DNA of 36,143 nt from NCBI GenBank assembly GCA_003136185.1, contig PLDN01000174.1, positions 1-36,143 of the forward strand, given 5' to 3'. Below the pieces are notes generated by a model. It was not told where the DNA came from. It ran no database searches and worked only from the letters and a program-made list of their open reading frames with translations. Below are positions 6,719 through 15,823 of this stretch, in pieces. A program made the translations under genes and the position numbers. Positions within the stretch are counted from its first letter, which is position 1, and every line of letters starts with the position of its first letter. The stretch is from Acidimicrobiaceae bacterium. Its GTDB lineage: Bacteria; Actinomycetota; Acidimicrobiia; Acidimicrobiales; Bog-793.

Positions 6719-8485
6719 ATGCTGACGCGCCTCCCGTTGCGTCCGGACCCACCGCGGGTTCTTCTCATCCTCGCCGTGAACGCCCCTGCGGACGGCGACG
6801 ACCGCCGCGAGCAGCTCGAGGACGTGCTCACGATCGAGGGCGTCGAACTGCAGGTCCAACTGGTCGGCTCGAGCACCGGCGAGCTGCGAGACCCGCGGGG
6901 ATACGGTGCCGTGGTGCTCGACGGCGATCCCGGTCCTTCCGCATCGGCTGCCTGGTTGGCTGAGCTTCAGGGGGCCGTCGAGGGCGGCACCTCCGTGCTG
7001 GCCATCGTCGGATCACGAACAGCCCCTTCGCCGACACCCGGCTCCTCCCGCGGCTCCTCCCTGTTCTGGGAGTGGCTCGGGATTCGCGTCATCGATGAAA
7101 AGCCGAGTGGAGAGTGGTTCACCAAGGTCGCCCTGGCCAAGGTCGGCCTTACCGAGCGCGTGCCGGGCGAGTTCCCGATCGTCGATCGACCGTCCATCCT
7201 CGAGGCCACTCGCGGCGACGCCGTCCCCGTGCTGCAAGTGAACATCGCCTTCACCGATGAGACCGTGATGTTCGAACGCCGCCTGGGCGAGGGTCGGCTG
7301 ATCGTCTCGGGACTCGGCAACGAGCGCGCCGCTCTGTCGCATCCGGAGCTCAAGACTCTCCTACGCCGGGCGCTAGTCGGAGCTCGAGAGCTGATGCAGC
7401 GCGACCGGTCGATCGGATTCGCTGTCCTCGGGTATGGGCCGTACGGGGGGATGGGGCTGTATCACGGGCTTGCCGCGAGCGCGACTCCGGGTCTCGAAAT
7501 GATCGCCGCGTGCGACTTCGACCCTGCGCGACGCAAGGCCGCACAAGAAGAGTTCCCAGGGTTGCGACCGTACGCAGGTGTCACTGAGCTCACAGCAGAC
7601 GACGACGTAGAGGTCGTCGTAGTTGCCACGCCGCCCTCGACCCACTTCGAGCTCGCGGCGAACCTGCTCGGTGCTGGCAAGCACGTCGCTCTCGAGAAGC
7701 CCATGTGCCTGACCCTCGCAGAGGCCGGCGAGCTCATCGGACTCGCAAGAGCGAGCAACCTCGTCCTCACGGTCCATCAGAGCCGCCGGTGGGACCCCGA
7801 CTTCCTGGCCGTCCGGCGGGCGATCGACCAAGGGCTCGTGGGTGAGATATTCAATGTGGAGACGTTCGTCGGGGGTTTTGAGCACCCGTGCCGTGCATGG
7901 CACTCGGAGGTCGCCATCTCCGGCGGTGCCGTCTACGACTGGGGCTCGCATCACCTCGACTGGATCCTTCAGCTGATGGGGGGCTTCCCGAGCTCTCTCC
8001 AGGCCCACGGACACAAGCGCGTCTGGCGGGACATCACGAACCTCGACCAAGTGCGAGTCCGCCTCACCTGGCAAGACGGTCGTGAGGCAGAGTTCATGCA
8101 GAGCGACATCGCCGCGATTCGACGCCCCAAGTTCTTCGTCCAAGGGACGAGAGGGACGATCGCCGGTCACTACCGCCCGCTGCAGTTCGAACGGCTCGAG
8201 CCCGGAGTCGGCTACGTCGGCGAGCAGTCGCACCACGCGGAAGCTCCCGTGAATCTCATGCTCGCCCGCTACGAGGCAGGCTACGGCGTGACCGAGATGC
8301 TCCTTCCTCCCGTGCCGGCCGACCGCTACGGCTTTCACCGGAACCTCGCCGACCACCTCACACTCGGCGAGCCGCTCGCAGTGACACCCGAGTCGTCGAG
8401 GGACGTCGTGGCTCTGCTCGAAGCAGCACAACGCTCGACCGACGAGGGCAACGTCCATGTCGCGCTCAGCCCGCCGGTGGAGTGA
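6719..8485 (+). CDS. ThuA-like domain fused to Gfo/Idh/MocA dehydrogenase
   Basis: A two-domain protein of 588 residues. Residues ~10-225 resemble ThuA/amidotransferase-like folds (GYGAVVLDGDPGP, EGGTSVLAIVGS, LGEGRLIVSGLGNERAALSHPELKTLLRRAL). Residues ~232-588 are a complete NAD(P)-dependent oxidoreductase: Rossmann motif GFAVLGYGPYGGMG, VVVATPPSTHFELA, the EKP lysine motif EKPMCLTLAEAG at 326-328, and GGAVYDWGSHHLDWILQL. Gfo/Idh/MocA enzymes oxidise or reduce sugars, inositols and related polyols. ThuA proteins often sit beside them in trehalose and disaccharide pathways, so the fusion suggests carbohydrate oxidation; the substrate is not readable. It heads a three-gene operon: the next gene starts 10 nt later. 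Confidence 0.85.
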   Translation: MLTRLPLRPDPPRVLLILAVNAPADGDDRREQLEDVLTIEGVELQVQLVGSSTGELRDPRGYGAVVLDGDPGPSASAAWLAELQGAVEGGTSVLAIVGSRTAPSPTPGSSRGSSLFWEWLGIRVIDEKPSGEWFTKVALAKVGLTERVPGEFPIVDRPSILEATRGDAVPVLQVNIAFTDETVMFERRLGEGRLIVSGLGNERAALSHPELKTLLRRALVGARELMQRDRSIGFAVLGYGPYGGMGLYHGLAASATPGLEMIAACDFDPARRKAAQEEFPGLRPYAGVTELTADDDVEVVVVATPPSTHFELAANLLGAGKHVALEKPMCLTLAEAGELIGLARASNLVLTVHQSRRWDPDFLAVRRAIDQGLVGEIFNVETFVGGFEHPCRAWHSEVAISGGAVYDWGSHHLDWILQLMGGFPSSLQAHGHKRVWRDITNLDQVRVRLTWQDGREAEFMQSDIAAIRRPKFFVQGTRGTIAGHYRPLQFERLEPGVGYVGEQSHHAEAPVNLMLARYEAGYGVTEMLLPPVPADRYGFHRNLADHLTLGEPLAVTPESSRDVVALLEAAQRSTDEGNVHVALSPPVE

Positions 8486-8495
8486 GGGAAAGAAC

Positions 8496-9464
8496 GTGAG
8501 CGCACCAGTCAGGGTAGGCATCCTCGGCTCGACCTCCACGATCGCCCGTCTCGCCGTCATCCCCGCCATCGAGAAGTCGTCGCGCTGCACTCTCGCCGCC
8601 ACCGCTAGCGGATCAGACAGAGGCGCTACCTACTCCTCCTATGACGCCCTGCTAGACGACCCCGACGTAGAGGCCGTCTATATCCCTCTCCCGAACTCCC
8701 TCCACCGCGAGTGGACCGAACGCTCCGCCTCGGCCGGTAAGCACGTCTTGTGCGAGAAACCCCTCGCAGCCACCGCCACCGACGCCCTCGCGATGGCCCA
8801 AGCGTGCGCCTCGGCAGGAGTGGTCCTGATGGAGGCTTACATGACGCGCTTCCACCCGCGAGACGCCAAGATCCAACAGCTTGTCACCCAAGGCGTCATA
8901 GGCGACCTGCTCTTCACGACTGCGGCGTTCACCTTCGAGCTCCGCCGCGCCGACGACCACCGTTGGAGGCCAGAGATGGGTGGAGGTGCCCTCCTCGACG
9001 TCGGGATCTACTGCCTCACTCCCATGTTGGCCGCCGCTGGCGTCAACCCCTCGAGCCTCGCGAGGCTCAGGCAAGTGACAGGTGTGGCCCACCGCGCGCC
9101 GCTCGGCGTCGACGCCAGCTACTCGGGATGGCTCGATCTCGGCGAGGGGCGGAGTGCTTCGTTCCAGTGCTCTTTCGAGGCCCCCGAGCGTCAGATTCTC
9201 GAGATCGTCGGCACCGACGCTGCTCTGTTCGTGAACAGACCGTTCACGCCCGGACCAGAAGACCGGGTCATCCAAGTAAGGCGCAAGGACCACTCGACAG
9301 AGGAGGTCACGACTGAGGGCGCTGATCCCTACCTCCTCATGGTCGAGCACTTCGGCGCCGTCGTCCGCCACGACGCCGAACTCGAGCGCACGCCGGTAGA
9401 GTCCGTAGCCCTCCAGCAGCTGGTCGACCGCTTCATCGAAGCAGCCGAAGTACCAACAACCTAA
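8496..9464 (+). CDS. Gfo/Idh/MocA family oxidoreductase
   Basis: A second NAD(P)-dependent dehydrogenase of 322 residues, single-domain family type. The Rossmann motif is GILGSTSTIARLAVIPAI, followed by AVYIPLPNSLHREW, the lysine motif CEKPLAATATDALAMA, EAYMTRFHPRDAKIQ and GGGALLDVGIYCL, which places it close to the dihydrodiol/xylose dehydrogenase branch. The start is the GTG at 8496, with GAGGG just upstream; the track's ATG at 8457 lies inside the previous gene and in another frame. It is only ~25-30% similar by eye to the downstream half of the preceding fusion, so this is a pair of distinct enzymes, perhaps acting in successive steps. The hydrolase gene follows 10 nt later. Confidence 0.88.
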   Translation: MSAPVRVGILGSTSTIARLAVIPAIEKSSRCTLAATASGSDRGATYSSYDALLDDPDVEAVYIPLPNSLHREWTERSASAGKHVLCEKPLAATATDALAMAQACASAGVVLMEAYMTRFHPRDAKIQQLVTQGVIGDLLFTTAAFTFELRRADDHRWRPEMGGGALLDVGIYCLTPMLAAAGVNPSSLARLRQVTGVAHRAPLGVDASYSGWLDLGEGRSASFQCSFEAPERQILEIVGTDAALFVNRPFTPGPEDRVIQVRRKDHSTEEVTTEGADPYLLMVEHFGAVVRHDAELERTPVESVALQQLVDRFIEAAEVPTT

Positions 9465-9474
9465 GGGAGTCCCG

Positions 9475-10392
9475 GTGGGCCCCGAGCCGGTCGACATCGA
9501 GTACGAGACGCGCCGCATCGCCGGGCCTGGCGGGGTCGAGCTGGCGGTCGACGTATGGGCGCTTCCGAGGAGAGCCGTGCCGGAACGCCCCGGCTTTGTT
9601 CTCATCCACGGCCTGGCATCGAATGCGCGCCTCTACGACGGCGTCGCCGCTCGCCTCGTCGACGCACACCACGCGACCGCCACTCTTGACCTGCGGGGCC
9701 ACGGGCGCTCGGACAAGCCTGACGATGGCTACGACTACGACACCATGTGCGCCGACGTGGCGGCCGTGCTCGACATTCTCACAGGCGACCTCGGCCAGGA
9801 AGCCTTCGGGCGCCCGGTGGTCGTCGGGCAGTCCTTCGGCGGGAACCTCGTCCTCGAGCTCGCCGCCCGCTACCCCGATCGCGTCTCAGGTGTGGCGTGC
9901 ATCGACGGCGGCACCATCGATCTCGGTCCGCGCTTTTCCTCCTGGGAGGAACTGAGTGAGGCACTCGCACCACCGAAGATCGAGGGCGCGAGGTATGAGG
10001 AGCTGGAGTCGCGTTTCTTCGAGTGGCACCCGGATTGGCCCGAAGCCGGCATCCGAGGCTCACTCGCGAACTTCGAGGTACGCCCGGACGGCACCGTCGC
10101 TCCTTGGCTCACCCTCGACCACCACCTGAAGATCCTTCGCTCCATGTGGGAGTCACCCGCGACGGCCCTCTATCCGAAGGTGAAGGTGCCCGTGCTGCTG
10201 TTGCCGGTGGACTCGCCAGGGGCGCCGGCTGCTTGGTCCGAGGCGAAACGTGAGGGCACCGACCAAGCCCTCGTCGCCCTGGAACAAGCGCAGGTCCACT
10301 GGTTCTCGCCGGCCGAGCACGACGTCCACGCGCAGCACCCCGACCAGGTGGCTGAGGTGCTGCTGGGGGCGCTCGGTAACCTCTTTACTTGA
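9475..10392 (+). CDS. Alpha/beta hydrolase
   Basis: A soluble 305-residue hydrolase. The oxyanion motif HG is at 45-46 (FVLIHGLASN), then LDLRGHGRSDKP, and the nucleophile elbow GQSFGG places the catalytic Ser at 120. The C-terminal catalytic His is probably 282 or 285 (AEHDVHAQHP). A helical lid lies between (SSWEELSEALAPP to FEWHPDWPEAG). The start GTG at 9475 follows GGGAG by 5 nt and comes 10 nt after the upstream stop, so it belongs to the dehydrogenase operon. It may hydrolyse an ester or lactone product of those dehydrogenases; that is inference. The last 8 bp overlap the convergent subtilase gene. Confidence 0.88.
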   Translation: MGPEPVDIEYETRRIAGPGGVELAVDVWALPRRAVPERPGFVLIHGLASNARLYDGVAARLVDAHHATATLDLRGHGRSDKPDDGYDYDTMCADVAAVLDILTGDLGQEAFGRPVVVGQSFGGNLVLELAARYPDRVSGVACIDGGTIDLGPRFSSWEELSEALAPPKIEGARYEELESRFFEWHPDWPEAGIRGSLANFEVRPDGTVAPWLTLDHHLKILRSMWESPATALYPKVKVPVLLLPVDSPGAPAAWSEAKREGTDQALVALEQAQVHWFSPAEHDVHAQHPDQVAEVLLGALGNLFT

Positions 10393-13300
10393 CGCACGCC
10401 GGTTCGGCGGCTCCTCTCTCGCTTGCGTTGCTCGTGTTCCAGAGATCGTGGTGCTCCTCTGCCCACGATCCGCTCGAGTCACAGGCTGGAGTCGTGGTGT
10501 TCCAGGCAAAGAGCTCGCCTGAGCGGTTGCCGACCACGAGCGCCTGATCCGAGTTCGTCCCGAAAGGCCCGAGAACCGGTCCGTAGAGCACCCAGCCTCC
10601 GGTGAACTTCGGATACCCAGCAAGCTCGGTGCCTGTCGGGGTGTAGGCGCGTAAGTCGTACAGGCCGCTCGTCTCGATCAACTCGTCCTGCCCCTTGCCC
10701 GCGAGATCCGCCATCAAAGGCGCCCCGACGAACTGCAAGTCGTTCATGAGGTCAGGAGAGCCGTCGTCCATTTGCCCGTTGGACGACCACGAGGAGACCT
10801 GGTTGTCGTTTGGTCTCTGCTCACCTGGCTCCGCCTCGTCGAGGAGGCGGCCGAAGCTGGAAGCCGGCGCCGCGATGCTGACGCCCGAGCCCTTTATCGT
10901 GCCGAGATGGCCGACGACGGGTGAACCGAGCGCCGGGATGGAGGCTTGCAGGAGGTTCCCAAAGCCTACGGTCTGACCCTTCGAGACGAATGACGCCACG
11001 TTCGGCACGCCGCCGGTGTCACCGAGGTAGGAGGTGCCGTTGGCGTTGAGCTCGTAGATGGGACCGGCTGCCGAAGAAGTGACGACTTCGAGAGTCTTCT
11101 TGCCGTTCAAGCTGCCAAGCGCGGGGGTTCCCGTGACGCCGTCGCCGATAGTTGGGAGCAGGTTGGCATCGAGGTCCACGATCGACGCCGGCCAGCCCTT
11201 CAGGAAAGCACCCGGGTCGGGCATGCCGCTCGGGTCAGGGGCGCCCTTGGCTGCGGTGTGGAGGGAGCCGTTCGGCTCGATCGCATAGACGCGTGAGTTC
11301 GAGATGTTGAGATCGCTCCCGACAAGCGCGCCGAACGTGCCGAGGTCGGCGTTCGCAGGGCCGGCGTACTCCTCGTCGGCACCGACGATGACGTCAGGTG
11401 GTCCAGAGCCTCCAGAGAGATTGCCGATGGACGGAGTGTCGACGAGTTCTGAGCCCTCGTCCGGGTCGGCGTTCGCCTTGAACGTGATCTCGTTCGTGAC
11501 CGGGTCGACCGACTGCACCCTCGAGGGATCGACGACGAGGACCGGCCAGCCCGGGACCGCTTTGCCGTCGGGCTGGAAGGCGTAGACGTGGCGGTCCATC
11601 GAGGCCGCCACCACGTCGAGCGTCTTTTCGCCTTGAAGCTCGGCCAGGGCCGGCGCCGATACGAAGCCCGGTAATAGGCGATTGTTGGAGTTGCGTGCCG
11701 ACGGTTCGGAGAAGGCAGGGTTCACGTGTTGCGGCCAGCCGGGAAGCAGCTTGCCCTTCGAGTTCCAGGCGTAGACGTTGCCCATGGAATCGGTCGCGAC
11801 CACGTCGAGCGAGTGGCCCGAGGGGTCACTCAGGTCGCCGACAGCGATCCCTCCGATGATCTCTCCGTGTGGCAGGGATGTGATCGCGTGGGTCGCGAAG
11901 GCACGTTCCTTGCCGTGCACGTAGAACGACTTGGTCTCCACCGGCCAGCCCGGAAGCTCGGTGTGGTCGGGCAGGTAGGCGCCGATCGTCCCGTCCGACT
12001 GGGGGACGATGAGCACGTCCTCGCCACCCGGACCTATCGACGCGAGCCGGGAAGATGCGACGAGAGAACTCGAGTAACGCCACGGGAATCCGGGCAGCAG
12101 GCTTGGGTCGTCGTGCAGGAAGTCAGCTTGCTGCGAGACGCCGACGAGACCAGCGGAGTTCAGCACGAGCACTCGGATGCTGAAATCGAAACGGTCGTCG
12201 TTCGGCTCACCCGTGCTCGTGACAGGTCCGCCCTCGATCGACTCGTGCGCTGCCGCGAACATCGCCGCGAGCCGTGCGACGGGAATGGTGCCGAGCGTTC
12301 CGGTCTTCCCACCTGCAGAGGCGGTTCCCTCGGCGACGAGGTGCCAGGAATTGTCCGCCGGCGCGACACCAATGCCCACGTCGACCTGGTACTTGACGGC
12401 CCGTTGGCGGGGCGAGCCGACGGTGCCGATGACCGGGATGTTCGTGGAAGTGTTGAACGTAACAAAAGAGCCCGGTGAGGTTATGAGCGCCTGAGGGGGC
12501 ACTCGGCCCTCGCTCACCCACTGCACCGCGCGGGCGGCGTCGAGGCGCCCCCAGCCGGTGTAGATGTCGTAGCCCTTCGTCGTCGGGTACATCGTCGTGG
12601 TCCCGATCGGGATACCGGTGTTGCTGACGGCGAAGTTGTCGCGCGGTGCCGGCGGAGTCGCCTTCGGGGCGGCCGTCGTGAAGTCGACGTCATCGACTGA
12701 CATCGTGAGGATCTGCTTCACCTCGTTCGCCGAGAGCGGGACGGCTCGTCCGGTCGCCGAGGTGTAGCCGGAGGGCTTAAGTTTCCCGTCCGCCATCGCT
12801 GTCGCGGCCTCTGACTCGATCAGGCCGACAGTGCCGGAAGTCTTGCCGGTTGCTTCTGACGAGCAGCTCGCGCTTTCGACCGTCAGGTCGATCGACGCGC
12901 CGTAGTTCGTACAGCCGTTCAGGTACAGCGCTGACTCCGGTGTCCAAGAAGTCTCCTGCGTCGAAGAGTTGACATCGATGATGTCGGCGCTCGCAGCTGC
13001 CGGCAGGTTGGCGTGCTCGGATTCCTCGTCGGCCGCGCTGCCGACGATCGGCACCTGGTTGGCGGCCGCATACTCGATCGCCTGGGTGTCCGTCGGCGTC
13101 TCATCGGTCGTCCCAAGAGCCTCGGATATGACAGTGGCACCAGAGTCGACGGCAAAGAGCACGCCGTCGGCGAACGGGTTGCCGGTCGTGATGAAGCTCG
13201 TGCCGACTCGCACCGGCATGATCATGCAGTCGGGGCACGCCCCCACCTCGTCGTTGAGCGAGTCGGCGGAGCCCGCCATGTCGAGCGCCTCACCAGTGCC

Positions 13301-14299
13301 GTGCCCGTAGTGGACGTCGTCGTAGGCGTTGTCGTTGTTGTCGACGAAGTTCCAACCGGAGATCGCGCCCTCAAAGCCGGTCGGGCTCTCGGTCGTGATG
13401 GCGTAGGGGTTCTTCGCACCGCTCGGAAGGGTCTTGTCGCCGAAAGTCCGGATGAGGTCCTCCGGCGAGATCCCGGTGTAGCTCCCGTCCTGGTTGGCGG
13501 CGGTGGCACAGAACAAGCCGCCCGTGTAGTCGGCCGCGACGGCGGCGACGCGAGGGTCGTTCGCGTACTGACTGACGTTGAGGATCCCGCTGTCGTTCAG
13601 GTCGTACGGGTCGCTGTCGAGGAACTTCTGGCCGCCAGCCATGAGCTGTGCCTTCGTCTCGCCTGCGGAGTTCTCGGGCGGTGGCAGAGCGTTGCGGTTG
13701 AGGTAGAGCTTGTCGACGATGCCCGCATCACACCATTCGATTCCCGAGTCGAGCACTGCGATAACGGTGGTAGGTCGTCCAGTCGTCGTCTGCCAGGCGC
13801 TGTCGACGCTGTTGCCCTCGACGCCGCAGAGCTCCTGCGGGTTACTCGTGACAGACGTGTCGCTCGGGTAGCGCAAGCTCGTTAGCTTCCAGTTGTTGCC
13901 GTCAGTACCGAAGTTCGCTGGGACTGTCGGCGGCGCTGTCTTGGCCGTGTGGTCGTTCGCGGCGTAGCCCATAGGGTTCTTGCCCACCGGCGGCGCCGGC
14001 CAGAGGGGGATGCCGGTCAGCGAGTTGGTGTCGCTCGCCTTGTGAGCCTTCTTCTTGGCCCGCGTCGACGGTCCCGTCGTACCCGTCGTGAGGGGCGGGC
14101 AAGTCGCCGGACGCGTCGGCATGGCACCTGCCGCGTACTTCCAGGCTGGTGCGAGCGGGAGCGGCGGGGCTGCCTTGCCGGCCTGCGGGGTGGCGGCCGA
14201 GCCAGCACCGGCCAGCACCGGTACCAGCAACCCGGCACTGAGCAATGGGACTACGAGCGCCTTGCGAACAACCGAACCGAGACTTCTCCTGGTACCCAC
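10385..14299 (-). CDS. Very large secreted S8 (subtilisin-like) protease with C-terminal FG-GAP/propeller-like repeats
   Basis: An exported protein of 1,304 residues (1,318 from the track start). A signal peptide follows RRSLGSVVRKALVVPLLSAG and ends near GAGSAA. The catalytic domain has the Asp motif VIAVLDSGIEW (D198, track numbering), the His motif HYGHGTGEALD (H347) and a diverged Ser motif CSSEATGKTSG (S495) that aligns with GTSMATPHVAG. The usual oxyanion Asn region reads SAADEE, with Asp where Asn is expected. Large inserts carry paired cysteines (FCATA, CPDCM). From ~720 on, repeated LPGWP/LPGFP/VPGWP/LAGYP motifs, each near a DGTIGAY- or NGTSY-like turn, indicate a beta-propeller. 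The start is GTG 14299, with GGAGGGG 8 nt upstream. It closes the sigma-serpin block, 51 nt after the serpin stop. Confidence 0.85.
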   Translation of the reverse strand: MGTRRSLGSVVRKALVVPLLSAGLLVPVLAGAGSAATPQAGKAAPPLPLAPAWKYAAGAMPTRPATCPPLTTGTTGPSTRAKKKAHKASDTNSLTGIPLWPAPPVGKNPMGYAANDHTAKTAPPTVPANFGTDGNNWKLTSLRYPSDTSVTSNPQELCGVEGNSVDSAWQTTTGRPTTVIAVLDSGIEWCDAGIVDKLYLNRNALPPPENSAGETKAQLMAGGQKFLDSDPYDLNDSGILNVSQYANDPRVAAVAADYTGGLFCATAANQDGSYTGISPEDLIRTFGDKTLPSGAKNPYAITTESPTGFEGAISGWNFVDNNDNAYDDVHYGHGTGEALDMAGSADSLNDEVGACPDCMIMPVRVGTSFITTGNPFADGVLFAVDSGATVISEALGTTDETPTDTQAIEYAAANQVPIVGSAADEESEHANLPAAASADIIDVNSSTQETSWTPESALYLNGCTNYGASIDLTVESASCSSEATGKTSGTVGLIESEAATAMADGKLKPSGYTSATGRAVPLSANEVKQILTMSVDDVDFTTAAPKATPPAPRDNFAVSNTGIPIGTTTMYPTTKGYDIYTGWGRLDAARAVQWVSEGRVPPQALITSPGSFVTFNTSTNIPVIGTVGSPRQRAVKYQVDVGIGVAPADNSWHLVAEGTASAGGKTGTLGTIPVARLAAMFAAAHESIEGGPVTSTGEPNDDRFDFSIRVLVLNSAGLVGVSQQADFLHDDPSLLPGFPWRYSSSLVASSRLASIGPGGEDVLIVPQSDGTIGAYLPDHTELPGWPVETKSFYVHGKERAFATHAITSLPHGEIIGGIAVGDLSDPSGHSLDVVATDSMGNVYAWNSKGKLLPGWPQHVNPAFSEPSARNSNNRLLPGFVSAPALAELQGEKTLDVVAASMDRHVYAFQPDGKAVPGWPVLVVDPSRVQSVDPVTNEITFKANADPDEGSELVDTPSIGNLSGGSGPPDVIVGADEEYAGPANADLGTFGALVGSDLNISNSRVYAIEPNGSLHTAAKGAPDPSGMPDPGAFLKGWPASIVDLDANLLPTIGDGVTGTPALGSLNGKKTLEVVTSSAAGPIYELNANGTSYLGDTGGVPNVASFVSKGQTVGFGNLLQASIPALGSPVVGHLGTIKGSGVSIAAPASSFGRLLDEAEPGEQRPNDNQVSSWSSNGQMDDGSPDLMNDLQFVGAPLMADLAGKGQDELIETSGLYDLRAYTPTGTELAGYPKFTGGWVLYGPVLGPFGTNSDQALVVGNRSGELFAWNTTTPACDSSGSWAEEHHDLWNTSNASERGAAEPACVK

Positions 14300-14350
14300 G
14301 GTGACTTCCCCTCCGACTCCTGCTCGGTGGAGGTTTACCACGAGGTTGGT

Positions 14351-15823
14351 TCAGCCTGTCGGGTTCTCGACCATCGACTCGAAGAGGATTGTGCCAGTCG
14401 CGTTGTCACGAACGAGGAAGAGGAACGGGTGGTTGATGACGATCGGGTGCACAGCTTCGACTGCGGATACGCCGATCGCGATGCCGGTCGCGGCGGCCGC
14501 GACGGTGCCCTTGGGCGAGACTTGAAGGTAGGCGTGCTGCTCGACTGCCTGCACCTGGAGCGCCACCTTGGGATTGATCCCGCCGAAGTCTGCGTCCGGC
14601 CCGAACGCCTGCGCCATGCCCATCGAGGACAAAGAGGCATTCAGCTGGTCGTCCGATCGGATCGTGAATGTCGGCATGGACAGCTCGACCTCGGCCGGCG
14701 AACTCAGGCCTTTCACGATCCTCGCGAGAGAGCTGGGCGTGAGAGCCGACACGAAGCTCGCGAGCGAGCCCGTGGTCGGCATCACGATTAGCGCGCTGAG
14801 CTTCTTGCCGCCGTACGGAAGCTCGACCGCGTCGTAGCTGTTGGTCTCAGCCACAGGGACTTTGAGCGGCTTCGGTGATCCCGTCGTGGCGGGGGCGCTA
14901 GGCGACTGGGAGGTCATGAACGGAACGCTCACGGTGGCTCCAGAAGGCAAGTAGAAGGTCCTGTCCTTCGTGGCGGTCTTGAACGCTGTCGCCCAGTGCG
15001 CGTCGAAGTACACAGCATCTGCAATCACGAGGCGCGTGAGGACGTCGAGCGCACCAGGGCTGAAGAGCTGCTTGATGAGTCCCTTCGTGTTCTCGCTCGT
15101 CCACTGGTTGATCGCATCGGTCGCGCCCGTGAGGTCGCTCTCGAAGTTCGCCTGCCACAGCCCGGTCCCGAAGTCGCTCGACAACGCATGGATGAAGGCG
15201 GGCTCGACGGCGAAGTGGTCCTGGACCCAGAGCGCGTTCGCCACGTTGAGCTCGGGCACCTTCGCAAGATCGCTGCCGCTCGTCGACGTCTCTTTTGCGA
15301 GGACCGCCGCGAGGCTGTGCCAGCCGGCTGCCTGCTCGCCAGCCGAGAAACCGGCTGTGCGAAGCGTCGCGGCGATGCCACTTGCCGTTGAGCCCTTCGC
15401 TCCGAGCTCGAGCATCGCAAGAGCCGTGGCCAGGCTGGAAGGTGAGACGAGCGTGTTGGTCGAGTTGCCCGAGCTGTCCAGGTGGTCGAGAAGATCGAGC
15501 GAGAAACCAACCTCGGCGCTCTCCACCCCGCCCAACACCCTCGGGGACGCGGCTGCGACGGCTTGCGGCGCTGCCGTCAGCTCGTAGGCACTGCCGATCC
15601 GGTCAGCGGTGTAGACGTGACCCCCGTGTGTCCCGCCGGGCCTTGAACTGCCCGGGATCAGAATGCCCCCGAGCACGAGCGCGAGAACTACCGCGACACT
15701 GCCGCCTGCGCCCAGCACCCGTCGGCGCCGGATCACGTAGCTGCGGTGCTTCGTGCGGGCAAGGAGCTGCTCGGGTGCGGCCGGTGAGTACTGCCGCTCG
15801 GACGATTCAGGCTTGGAGCTCAT
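14351..15823 (-). CDS. Membrane-anchored serpin (serine protease inhibitor)
   Basis: A 490-residue protein: ~36 cytoplasmic residues ending IRRRR, one membrane helix at ~37-57 (LGAGGSVAVVLALVLGGILI), a linker, and an extracellular serpin domain from ~100 to the end. Serpin landmarks are NTLVSPSSLATALAMLELGA, NALWVQ, INQWTSENTKGLIKQLF, LVIADAVYFDAHW and the signature PFLFLVRDNATGTILFESMVENP. The reactive loop hinge KGTVAAAAT fits inhibitory serpins (small residues at P15-P8), although P17 is Pro rather than Glu. Counting from P14 Thr440 puts P1-P1' at Ser453-Ala454. A small P1 suits subtilisin/elastase-like targets. Its ATG overlaps the end of the sigma gene by 17 bp, so the two are translationally coupled, and the subtilase follows directly. 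Confidence 0.93.
   Translation of the reverse strand: MSSKPESSERQYSPAAPEQLLARTKHRSYVIRRRRVLGAGGSVAVVLALVLGGILIPGSSRPGGTHGGHVYTADRIGSAYELTAAPQAVAAASPRVLGGVESAEVGFSLDLLDHLDSSGNSTNTLVSPSSLATALAMLELGAKGSTASGIAATLRTAGFSAGEQAAGWHSLAAVLAKETSTSGSDLAKVPELNVANALWVQDHFAVEPAFIHALSSDFGTGLWQANFESDLTGATDAINQWTSENTKGLIKQLFSPGALDVLTRLVIADAVYFDAHWATAFKTATKDRTFYLPSGATVSVPFMTSQSPSAPATTGSPKPLKVPVAETNSYDAVELPYGGKKLSALIVMPTTGSLASFVSALTPSSLARIVKGLSSPAEVELSMPTFTIRSDDQLNASLSSMGMAQAFGPDADFGGINPKVALQVQAVEQHAYLQVSPKGTVAAAATGIAIGVSAVEAVHPIVINHPFLFLVRDNATGTILFESMVENPTG

Noticed and set aside
7373-8602. 409-aa minus-strand ORF
   Set aside because: It is antisense to the ThuA-Gfo fusion, whose motifs are complete on the plus strand.
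11726-13885. Plus-strand ORFs of 250 and 290 aa
   Set aside because: Both are antisense to the subtilase, with no start signals or family likeness.
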